Origin: an uncultured Ruminococcus sp.
Lineage (GTDB): Bacteria > Bacillota > Clostridia > Oscillospirales > CAG-272
DNA: 14,018 nucleotides
NCBI GenBank assembly: GCA_902791785.1
Contig: CADAXH010000017.1
Coordinates: 1-14,018 of the forward strand
Reading direction: 5' to 3'
Below, in pieces: positions 7,723-14,018 of this stretch. How positions within the stretch are numbered: the first letter of the stretch is position 1; each line of letters opens with the position of its first letter. The position numbers were made by a program, and so were the translations under genes. The notes beneath the pieces are model-generated. The model was not told where the DNA came from. It ran no database searches and saw nothing but the letters and a program-made list of their open reading frames with translations.

Positions 7723-9150
7723 TTATTCTACGTCGTTGTCCCACTTTTTGGCAATCTCGTCATATTTGTCGGTGTAAGACTTTATTGTCTGTCTGATTTT
7801 CATCATGTCTTCTTTTGTCTTTCCTTCGAATATGAGGACGAGTTCGGGAAGGTTGGATGATGCTCTTACAAGGCCCCAGCCGTCTTCGAATGAAACTCTT
7901 GCTCCGTTTATGTCGCATACTTTTCCGGGGAAGTCTCTCTTGAGTTCTTCAACAAGCTTTGCCACTACTTTGTACTTGACTTCGTCAGCACATGTTGCCT
8001 TGATTTCAGGTGAAGTGTAGTAGTGCGGGAATGCGTCAATTACCTGGGATACAGTCTTTTCGGTATTTGAGAAATATTCAAGAAGTTTTGCAGCTACAAA
8101 TGAAGCATCGTAAAATCCGTAATACTCGTCTCCGCCAATGAAGATGTGTCCGCTTCTCTCGCCTGCGAGAACTGCATTTGATTCACGGAGTTTGGCTTTG
8201 ATGTATGAGTGGCCTGTCTTCCACATGATAGGAACACCGCCCGACTGGTTGATTACGTCAATAAGTGTCTGTGAACATTTTACATCAAATACAACAGCAC
8301 CACCCGGTGTCTTTTCAAGACGCTTCTTTGCGAGGACAGCAAGCAGAGTGTCTGACCAGATGTTGTTTCCTCTTTCGTCTATGACGCCTATTCTGTCTCC
8401 GTCACCGTCAAAAGACATACCGAGGTCAGCATGGATGTACGGATGCAGAATCATCTCGCGCATTTTTGCCCTGCCCTTGAGGTCTGACGGGTTAGGATAG
8501 TAGTTCGGATAGCTTGTATCCGGGTCGCAGTGAAGCTGGAATGTCATGCATCCGAGTCTTTGGAAGATTTCGTATGCGTAAAGTCCTGCTCCGCCGTTTG
8601 CACAGTCAATTACAACTCTGAGTTTCTTCGGACCCATGTGGATTCTTGAAACTATGTTTTCAATGTATGCGTCCCTGACGTCAATTTCTGTGTAGTTGCC
8701 GAGAGGAAGGTTCTCGTCTTCTGTGTCGAGAAGTGAATATACTTCCTTGATGTCGTCGGGCTCAAGTGTCCTTGAATAGCCGTTTGCAAATTTGAATCCT
8801 GACCAGCCGTCCGGATTGTGGCTTGCCGTAACCATTACAGCGCCTTCGCATTTAAGATGGTACTGTGCAAAATATGTTACGGGAGACAGAGTCAGTCCGA
8901 TGAAATATACATCGATACCGGTCTCTCTCAATGCCTTTATTGATGCCTCTGCAAAAGAAGGAGAACATGTTCTGTTGTCATATCCGACTACAGCTCTTGT
9001 TATATTTCTCTTTCTGAGGTATTTGGAATAAGCCTTGACTATTCTGTATACGTTGGTCGGGTTAAGCTGCTCATCGTTAACCTGGCCTCTGATGTCATAC
9101 TCGCGGAACATGCTCCTGAATCCGACAGTATATTTTGTATCTTCAATCAT
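7723..9150 (-). CDS. Phosphomannomutase/phosphoglucomutase (alpha-D-phosphohexomutase)
   Basis: The 475-residue cytoplasmic enzyme should interconvert hexose 1- and 6-phosphates (mannose and/or glucose), supplying sugar nucleotides for cell-wall and surface polysaccharides. All four family landmarks are present: FREYDIRG near the N-terminus, phosphoserine loop TASHNP (Ser110), metal-binding DGDGDR (248-253), sugar-binding loop GERSGH (330-335), and the phosphate-binding RASSNLPELVLIFE (from ~429), which resembles PMM/PGM of the AlgC type. The ATG at 9150 is taken as the start. Its Shine-Dalgarno sequence (AGAAAGA) is weak, and Met14 (MFREYDIRG) would match many homologues but has AGGAG too close to be used. 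The gene lies 46 nt after yebC on the same strand, so it is likely the last gene of the argS-yebC operon. PMM versus PGM preference is not decided by sequence. Confidence 0.92.
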   Translation of the reverse strand: MIEDTKYTVGFRSMFREYDIRGQVNDEQLNPTNVYRIVKAYSKYLRKRNITRAVVGYDNRTCSPSFAEASIKALRETGIDVYFIGLTLSPVTYFAQYHLKCEGAVMVTASHNPDGWSGFKFANGYSRTLEPDDIKEVYSLLDTEDENLPLGNYTEIDVRDAYIENIVSRIHMGPKKLRVVIDCANGGAGLYAYEIFQRLGCMTFQLHCDPDTSYPNYYPNPSDLKGRAKMREMILHPYIHADLGMSFDGDGDRIGVIDERGNNIWSDTLLAVLAKKRLEKTPGGAVVFDVKCSQTLIDVINQSGGVPIMWKTGHSYIKAKLRESNAVLAGERSGHIFIGGDEYYGFYDASFVAAKLLEYFSNTEKTVSQVIDAFPHYYTSPEIKATCADEVKYKVVAKLVEELKRDFPGKVCDINGARVSFEDGWGLVRASSNLPELVLIFEGKTKEDMMKIRQTIKSYTDKYDEIAKKWDNDVE

Positions 9151-9196
9151 AATTGTATACCAATCTTTCTATCTGCTCTCTCGCAGTAAAAATATA

Positions 9197-9946
9197 TTAA
9201 AGTTCTTTTCCGTCCCAGTTGTGCCATACGTTTGTGACATCGTCATCATCGTCGAGTGCGTCGAGAAGGTTTGTCATGTGGTTGATGGCATCTTCTGTTG
9301 AAAGTGTTACGTAAGTTGAAGGAACTTTGCACACTTCAGCTGATACGAATGTGTATCCTTTTGATTCGAGGTCAGTCTTGACTGCGTCGAGATCATCCGG
9401 TTCACATGTGATTTCGAGGATGTTGTCTTCTTCCTCTGAGAAGTCTTCAGCGCCTGCTTCAAGTGCGTCTTCCATGAGTTTGTCCGGATCAACCACTTTG
9501 TCGCCGTATTCGTCAACTGAAGAAATGTCGATTACACCCTTGTCTGTGAAAATGAAGCTTACGCATCCGTTCTGTCCGAGGTTTCCGCCGAACTTGTCAA
9601 AGTAGTGTCTGAGGTTTCCTGCAGTTCTGTTGATGCTGTCTGTAGCTGTCTCAACTATTACTGCAACACCTGACGGACCATATCCTTCATATATATGCTC
9701 TTCATACTGAGCTGCATCCTTATCCGAAGCTCTCTTGATGATACGTTCGATGTTGTCGTTCGGAACGTTGAGGGATTTTGCTTTCTGGATAAGATCTTTG
9801 AGTTTTGAGTTTGCAACAGGATCAGGGCCATGCTCTCTTACTGCGATGGCAATCTCTTTGCCGACCTTGGTGAACACTTTGGCTTTCGCTGCATCTGATT
9901 TCTCTTTTTTGTGTTTGATGTTACTCCATTTGCTGTGACCTGACAT
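9197..9946 (-). CDS. yebC: YebC/PmpR (TACO1) family protein
   Basis: The 249-residue protein starts MSGHSKWSNIKHKKEKSDAA and contains NDNIERIIKRA, YEGYGPSGVAVIVE and NRTAGNLRHYFDKFGGNLG, which are hallmarks of the YebC family, at normal full length. Members were long annotated as transcription regulators. More recent work on bacterial YebC and mitochondrial TACO1 links the family to translation through proline-rich stretches. That fits the position directly downstream of argS (18-nt gap). The start is supported by AAGGAG (9954-9959 on the complementary strand) seven bases before ATG. It is followed by the phosphohexomutase gene. I see no ruvC neighbour, a common partner elsewhere, inside the window. 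Confidence 0.95.
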   Translation of the reverse strand: MSGHSKWSNIKHKKEKSDAAKAKVFTKVGKEIAIAVREHGPDPVANSKLKDLIQKAKSLNVPNDNIERIIKRASDKDAAQYEEHIYEGYGPSGVAVIVETATDSINRTAGNLRHYFDKFGGNLGQNGCVSFIFTDKGVIDISSVDEYGDKVVDPDKLMEDALEAGAEDFSEEEDNILEITCEPDDLDAVKTDLESKGYTFVSAEVCKVPSTYVTLSTEDAINHMTNLLDALDDDDDVTNVWHNWDGKEL

Positions 9947-9964
9947 ATATTATCTCCTTGTTGC

Positions 9965-11671
9965 TTAAATTTTCGTTGGTGTTTTCATGCATATGAGCGG
10001 AAGTGCATTGCCGAGCACTGTCTTTGTCGCTTTTGTGAGTGCAATTCTCGTGGCTTTGACTTCCTTGTCTTCTGCCGACATGATCGGGCAGTCGTGATAG
10101 AATCTGTTGAATGCCGTGCACACGTCGAGGATGTATCTTGTTACATCTGACGGCTCGTAGTCTCTTACGGCACACAGGACAGTTTCACCGAATCTTGAAA
10201 GAACCTTCAACAGTTCACGTTCGGGTTTTTCAGTTACCTTGAATTTTGTCTGTTTGGTCTCGCCTACTTTGTTCAGCAGCTGGCAAGTCCTTGCATAGGC
10301 ATATTGTGCATAAGGTCCGCTGTTTCCGTCGAAAGAAAGAGCTTCGCTCATCACAAAGTTTATATCTTTGATCCTGTCGTTCATGAGATAGTAGAACACA
10401 ACGGCACCTACGCCTATCTGTTCTGCCACATCTTCGAGGTTCTCCAGGTCCGGACTCTTTTCTCTCATTATGTCCGTGACTTTCGAGACGGCAGTATCTA
10501 TTAGGTCTTTGATTAGTACGACATTTCCGTTTCTCGTTGAAAGCTTCTCTCCGTCAATGCTTATTGTTCCGTAAGGCACGTGAACCAGCTTGTCGTAGAA
10601 GTCGTAACCCATGAGCTCTATTACTTTGAAGAGCTGCTGGAAGTGCAGACACTGCTGAGCGCTCGTTACATAAATGCACTTTGCAAAGTTATAGGTGTTG
10701 TGTCTGTACACTGCAGCTGCAATGTCCCTAGTCGGGTAGAGGGTAGAGCCGTCGCTCTTCAGAATGAGGCATGGCGGCATATTGTATTCCGAGAGATCAA
10801 CTATTGATGCGCCGTTGTCTATCTTCAAAAGACCCTGGTCCTTGAGCTTCTGTACCTGCTCGGGCATCTTGTCTGTGTAGAACGATTCTCCCGCATAGCT
10901 GTCAAACTCAATTCCGAGACGCTTGTATGATCTGTTGCACTCGTCGATTGTAAGCTCGACAAACCATTTCCAGAGTGCGAGATTCTCTTCGTCGCCCGTC
11001 TCAAGCTTGTGGAATTCTGCTCTTGCCTTGTCGTTGAGCTCCGGATTGTGTTCAGCTTCTTCGTGGAATCTTACATACAGTTTTACAAGTTCGTCAACTC
11101 CGCCTTTTTCGACCAGTTCCTTGTTTCCCCAGGTCTTGTAGGCATATATCTGTTTTCCGAACTGGGTTCCCCAGTCGCCGAGGTGGTTTACACCCACGCA
11201 CTTATATCCCACAAATTCATGGAGCTTTTTGATTGAATGGCCTATTACAGTGGATCCGAGATGACAGACATGGAACGGTTTGCAGATGTTCGGAGAAGAG
11301 TAGTCGAGAACGACCGTCTGTCCTTTCCCTATATCCGTCTTTCCGTAATCCTGTCCTTTGTCTATGATACCTTTCAGAAGTTTGTCCGAATAGTATTCAT
11401 CGGAAATGAAAAAGTTCAAATAACCGCCGACCGACTGTGCCTTTGCAACTGACGGGCAGTCAAACTGTTCTGCCAGTGTCTGTGCTATTACGTTGGGGCC
11501 TTTCCTGAAGATCGGACTCAGCTTGAAGCACGGGTACGCAAGGTCGCCCATGGAGTCGTCAGGCGGGTATTCAAACGCTGATATGATATCGCATATTTCC
11601 GGGGATGTGCCGTAATTGTTTTTGACAATCTCTGAAATCTTTTCAGCGATAAGTGATTTGAGTTCTGTCAT
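9965..11671 (-). CDS. argS: Arginyl-tRNA synthetase
   Basis: The 568-residue class I aminoacyl-tRNA synthetase charges tRNA-Arg. The N-terminal Arg-tRNA-synthetase domain (~1-90, FEYPPDDSMGDLAYPCFKL) precedes the Rossmann catalytic core. The core has SSPNICKPFHVCHLGST (HIGH-equivalent HVCH at 134-137), NHLGDWGTQFG, and KLSTRNGN (376-383, the KMSKS-equivalent). The C-terminal DALR-type anticodon-binding domain starts near 455 (GPYAQYAYAR) and runs to the end, so the protein is full length. The usual HVGHLRST is replaced by HVCHLGST, and the usual STRKGN by STRNGN. ATG 11671 has AAAGG (11680-11684, complement) eight bases upstream and a clear promoter. It is the first gene of the apparent argS-yebC-phosphohexomutase operon. 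Confidence 0.95.
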   Translation of the reverse strand: MTELKSLIAEKISEIVKNNYGTSPEICDIISAFEYPPDDSMGDLAYPCFKLSPIFRKGPNVIAQTLAEQFDCPSVAKAQSVGGYLNFFISDEYYSDKLLKGIIDKGQDYGKTDIGKGQTVVLDYSSPNICKPFHVCHLGSTVIGHSIKKLHEFVGYKCVGVNHLGDWGTQFGKQIYAYKTWGNKELVEKGGVDELVKLYVRFHEEAEHNPELNDKARAEFHKLETGDEENLALWKWFVELTIDECNRSYKRLGIEFDSYAGESFYTDKMPEQVQKLKDQGLLKIDNGASIVDLSEYNMPPCLILKSDGSTLYPTRDIAAAVYRHNTYNFAKCIYVTSAQQCLHFQQLFKVIELMGYDFYDKLVHVPYGTISIDGEKLSTRNGNVVLIKDLIDTAVSKVTDIMREKSPDLENLEDVAEQIGVGAVVFYYLMNDRIKDINFVMSEALSFDGNSGPYAQYAYARTCQLLNKVGETKQTKFKVTEKPERELLKVLSRFGETVLCAVRDYEPSDVTRYILDVCTAFNRFYHDCPIMSAEDKEVKATRIALTKATKTVLGNALPLICMKTPTKI

Positions 11672-11705
11672 GCTAAATACCTTTTTACATAATAATACAT
11701 GCTAT

Positions 11706-11734
11706 ATTATAAGACAAAACGCGCCTCTAATCAA
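11706..11734 (-). promoter_or_regulatory. Sigma-A-type promoter for argS operon
   Basis: On the - strand TTGATT (-35, 11729-11734) is followed after exactly 17 bases by a perfect TATAAT (-10, 11706-11711), about 35 nt upstream of the argS start codon. Spacing and boxes are near consensus, so constitutive expression is likely. No long leader or T-box can fit between this promoter and the start codon. Confidence 0.8.
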
Positions 11735-11791
11735 TAAAAATCATTACAATAATGAAAGAAAAGTTAACCAAAAATCCGGTTTCTGTGGAAA

Positions 11792-11814
11792 TGGGAATGT
11801 GTGCACTATTCCCA
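11792..11814. promoter_or_regulatory. Inverted repeat, possible operator
   Basis: TGGGAAT and ATTCCCA form a perfect 7-bp inverted repeat separated by nine bases (GTGTGCACT). It is centred almost equally far from the two divergent -35 boxes (about 58 nt each). It lacks a T-run and lies upstream of both transcripts, so an operator is likelier than a terminator. No regulator family is assigned. Confidence 0.35.
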
Positions 11815-11872
11815 ATTTGCGGCATTCATTTTTGTTCAAAGTGATAAAGATATCTTATATATGAAAAAATAT

Positions 11873-11902
11873 TTGAAATGGTGGCGCCCATGATGGTATA
11901 AT
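11873..11902 (+). promoter_or_regulatory. Sigma-A-type promoter for the solute-binding protein gene
   Basis: TTGAAA (11873-11878) and TATAAT (11897-11902) are separated by 18 bases. Transcription would start near 11909, giving a leader of about 58 nt before the ATG at 11967. An in-frame ATG at 11901 overlaps the -10 box and so cannot be the real start. Confidence 0.75.
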
Positions 11903-11966
11903 GTACAAAGATAATTATCGGCTTCGGTCGGTCATAATACAAGGTAAAAAACTCGGAGGCTTTTTG

Positions 11967-13787
11967 ATGAAACGTAAAATTGCTTTATTACTTGCAATAG
12001 CAATGTTTGTTCTTGTCTTAGCCGGATGCTCCAAAATTGTTGCTCCGGATAAGAACGGTGCAGTCATAGATATCTACATGGGTACAAAGATTTATGACGT
12101 TGACCCTGCAAAGAACTATCTTGACGAAAACGTTGTTAAGTTCATTAATCTCATTTTCCAGGGCCTGTTTACGGTAAACCCGAACGGCGGAATTGAAAAG
12201 GCACTGTGTCAGTCATATGAGACATATGTCGATGAGAGAACAAATGACAAAGTAATGAGAATAAAAATAAACACAACATACTGGAGTGACGGCTCACTCG
12301 TACAGACAAACGATCTTGTATTTGCCTGGAAGAGAATACTTGAGCCTGAATTCGAGTCAGAAGCCGCATGCCTTCTCTACGGAATCAAAGGTGCAAGAGA
12401 CGCCAAACTCGGTAAGATCGGTATCGACGACATAGGACTTGTTGCAATCAGTAAGAACCTCCTTGAAATAAGATTCGAAGACGGTGTTGACGTTGACGAA
12501 TTCATCTACAACCTCGCAAGCCCCGCCCTTGTTCCGCTCCGCGAAAACAAGGTTACACAGTATGAAGACACATGGTCAAAGACAAGCACCGACCTTTCAA
12601 CAAACGGCGCATTCAAAGTCAAAAAGTTCTCATCAAATCCTACAGAAGTCATAATCCTTGAAAGAAACAAATACTACTATCGTAACTGGACACTCAGTTC
12701 AGAACAGCTCGACAAATACGTAATCCCATATAAGATTTACATCCACTACGACGCAACTCTTGACAACGATGTTGTATATGCAAAAGAAGAAAATGAAGAC
12801 GTAAAGACGATGTTCGTAAACAACGAACTGTTCTACGTTTCAAACCTCACAAAGGAAACAGTAGGCGGATACAGCTCAAAAGCTCTCAAGACAAACGACC
12901 TCGCTTCAACATATTCATATCTGTTCAATACAAATGTTGAACTGTTCAAGAATGCTCAGGTAAGATATGCTCTCTCAATTGCACTCGACAGAACTGAAAT
13001 GGCCGAGGCAGTCGGAACGGGAAGCAAGGCTGCAACAGGTCTCATTCCTTCCATGATATTCGATACAAAGAAGGGAACTTCATTCAGAAAAGTAGGCGGA
13101 GACATTCTCAGCACATCTGCTCAGACAGACGAAGCAAGACAGATCCTGTCAGCACAGGGAATTGATCCGAGCAAACAGAGCTCAATCTACCTCTATTACC
13201 TTACAGACACATTGAACGACAGCTACTACTCAGCTCAGAAAGGCTTTGCAAGCAGAGAAAAGAGAATGGCTGAACTCGTCAAAGCTTCATGGGAAGCTCT
13301 CGGATTCAAAGTTGTTGCTAAGGGCGTTGCTCCGAACGAGTTCTTCGACACATACAAGTCGGGAGACTTCGATGTAATAGGAATGGATTTCCAGATGCTT
13401 TCAGCTTACGCTTTCGGCGCACTTGCTCCGTTTGCTACAGATTTCTCCGGTTCAGTAAGACTTATTGAAGCAGGAGACGCTGAATTCGATGAATCACTCG
13501 GACTTTCAAGATACTACGTAAACAACACACATGCTACAGGCTATTCTGACAGCTCTTATGACGAACTCATAAAGAATGCATTTGCTGCAGAATCACAGAA
13601 AGAAAAAGCAGAACTTCTCCACCAGGCAGAAGAGAAACTTCTTAAGGACGGCGTGGTTGCTCCTGTAGTATTCAATGCAGACACATATGCAGTTTCAGAC
13701 AAGATTTCAGGTATAACAGTCAACTTCTTCGGAACAAAGATGTTCACGAGAACGGAACTGAAAGATTATCTCAACTACCTTCACTAA
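11967..13787 (+). CDS. Family-5 extracellular solute-binding lipoprotein (oligopeptide-type)
   Basis: The 606-residue lipoprotein probably captures peptides (or another family-5 ligand such as nickel or a sugar) outside the membrane for an ABC importer. The N-terminus MKRKIALLLAIAMFVLVLAGC is a lipoprotein signal with lipobox LAGC and Cys21 as the lipidated residue. The mature part resembles OppA/DppA-like SBP_bac_5 proteins: FINLIFQGLFTVNPNGGIEKAL, YWSDGSLVQTNDLVFAWKRIL, and TNGAFKVKKF followed by ILERNKYY. The RYALSIALDR helix and GLIPSM segment are also typical. GGAGG (11955-11959) seven bases before ATG 11967 fixes the start. The gene stands alone between its own promoter and terminator. 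No permease or ATPase gene is adjacent, so it is either an orphan binding protein or works with components encoded elsewhere. Confidence 0.9.
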   Translation: MKRKIALLLAIAMFVLVLAGCSKIVAPDKNGAVIDIYMGTKIYDVDPAKNYLDENVVKFINLIFQGLFTVNPNGGIEKALCQSYETYVDERTNDKVMRIKINTTYWSDGSLVQTNDLVFAWKRILEPEFESEAACLLYGIKGARDAKLGKIGIDDIGLVAISKNLLEIRFEDGVDVDEFIYNLASPALVPLRENKVTQYEDTWSKTSTDLSTNGAFKVKKFSSNPTEVIILERNKYYYRNWTLSSEQLDKYVIPYKIYIHYDATLDNDVVYAKEENEDVKTMFVNNELFYVSNLTKETVGGYSSKALKTNDLASTYSYLFNTNVELFKNAQVRYALSIALDRTEMAEAVGTGSKAATGLIPSMIFDTKKGTSFRKVGGDILSTSAQTDEARQILSAQGIDPSKQSSIYLYYLTDTLNDSYYSAQKGFASREKRMAELVKASWEALGFKVVAKGVAPNEFFDTYKSGDFDVIGMDFQMLSAYAFGALAPFATDFSGSVRLIEAGDAEFDESLGLSRYYVNNTHATGYSDSSYDELIKNAFAAESQKEKAELLHQAEEKLLKDGVVAPVVFNADTYAVSDKISGITVNFFGTKMFTRTELKDYLNYLH

Positions 13788-13806
13788 TTGATCATAAATA
13801 CAGAAT

Positions 13807-13835
13807 CGGCCCGGATTTTTCCGGGCCGGTGTTTT
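13807..13835 (+). terminator. Hairpin terminator after the solute-binding protein gene
   Basis: A perfect 8-bp stem CGGCCCGG / CCGGGCCG with loop ATTTTT (13807-13828) is followed by GTGTTTT. It lies 20 nt after the stop codon and touches the stop of the convergent RNase J gene. The minus-strand side has only a weak T-run, so it is clearest as a + strand terminator. Confidence 0.85.
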
Positions 13836-14018
13836 CATATTCCCATCACTATTGTGATAATAAGGGGTTTTCTTTTTGTTCTTGTATAGATCAGTTCGCC
13901 GAGAACCGATTTGACGTTTGACCTTATGAGGGCAAAGTCGAGCGAACCTTCACTCAGTGTGTCGAATATTGCATTTCTGGCCGCATTCTTTATTTCGTTT
14001 ACAAAAGGCAGGTTGTCG
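13835..14018 (-). CDS. rnj: Ribonuclease J, C-terminal end (partial)
   Basis: Reading the - strand from the right edge (codons from 14017) gives 60 residues, DNLPFVNEIKNAARNAIFDT ... LIYTRTKRKPLIITIVMGI, then TGA (13837-13835). The pattern KVRxVLxxFLYxxTKRRPMILPIIM is the conserved end of RNase J proteins, metallo-beta-lactamase-fold exo/endoribonucleases central to RNA decay and rRNA processing in Bacillota. Here it appears as NVKSVLGELIYTRTKRKPL. Only the C-terminal domain is in the window, and the catalytic domain lies outside. It converges on the solute-binding protein gene. Confidence 0.8.
   Translation of the reverse strand, partial: DNLPFVNEIKNAARNAIFDTLSEGSLDFALIRSNVKSVLGELIYTRTKRKPLIITIVMGI

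Larger units (their letters stand above)
11672..11966. other. Divergent intergenic region between argS and the solute-binding protein gene
   Basis: This 295-bp AT-rich stretch contains no convincing gene. It holds the argS promoter and the solute-binding protein promoter, with an inverted repeat (11792-11814) near the midpoint. Short open frames here (for example one from 11616) have no Shine-Dalgarno sequence or recognisable product. Confidence 0.7.

Noticed and set aside
11685..11705. T-box or other riboswitch in the argS leader
   Set aside because: The mapped promoter leaves only about 25-30 nt of leader, too short for a T-box or riboswitch.
11616..11864. Possible small + strand gene upstream of the solute-binding protein
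   Set aside because: It begins inside argS antisense, crosses the argS promoter, has no ribosome binding site, and its product matches nothing I recognise.
11901..11966. ATG 11901 as the start of the solute-binding protein
   Set aside because: It overlaps the -10 promoter box and would bury the lipoprotein signal. ATG 11967 has GGAGG seven bases upstream.

Overview
The window looks like a chromosomal segment of a low-to-moderate GC Gram-positive bacterium, most likely a Clostridia-type Bacillota. The reasons are strong AGGAGG-type ribosome binding sites, frequent GTG/TTG starts, an ECF-type vitamin transporter with a DUF4430 partner, a lipobox-bearing solute-binding protein, a clostridial-looking ArgRS and the tail of an RNase J. 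No mobile element, CRISPR array, tRNA or rRNA was seen.

Left part (1-7712, + strand): a tightly packed five-gene operon that is cut by the left edge. It opens with a very long acidic low-complexity protein interrupted by nine Ala/Gly 'glycine-zipper' segments. This is translationally coupled (TTGA stop/start overlap) to a membrane protein carrying a prenyltransferase/intrinsic-factor-like helical domain and a C-terminal DUF4430 (transcobalamin-like) domain. Then follow EcfT, a fused two-domain EcfA ATPase and an ECF S-component. Together they look like a surface capture and uptake system, most probably for cobalamin/corrinoids. The substrate is inferred from domain architecture and not proven. 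A perfect 10-bp hairpin with a T-run ends the operon.

Middle part (7723-11734, - strand): an apparent argS - yebC - phosphohexomutase operon, read from a near-consensus promoter upstream of argS. It converges on the same hairpin terminator. The ArgRS has unusual residues in its HIGH-like and KMSKS-like motifs.

Right part (11735-14018): a 295-bp divergent intergenic region holds both promoters, with an inverted repeat midway between them. It is followed by a stand-alone family-5 peptide-type solute-binding lipoprotein with its own promoter and terminator. The window ends with the last 60 codons of a minus-strand RNase J.
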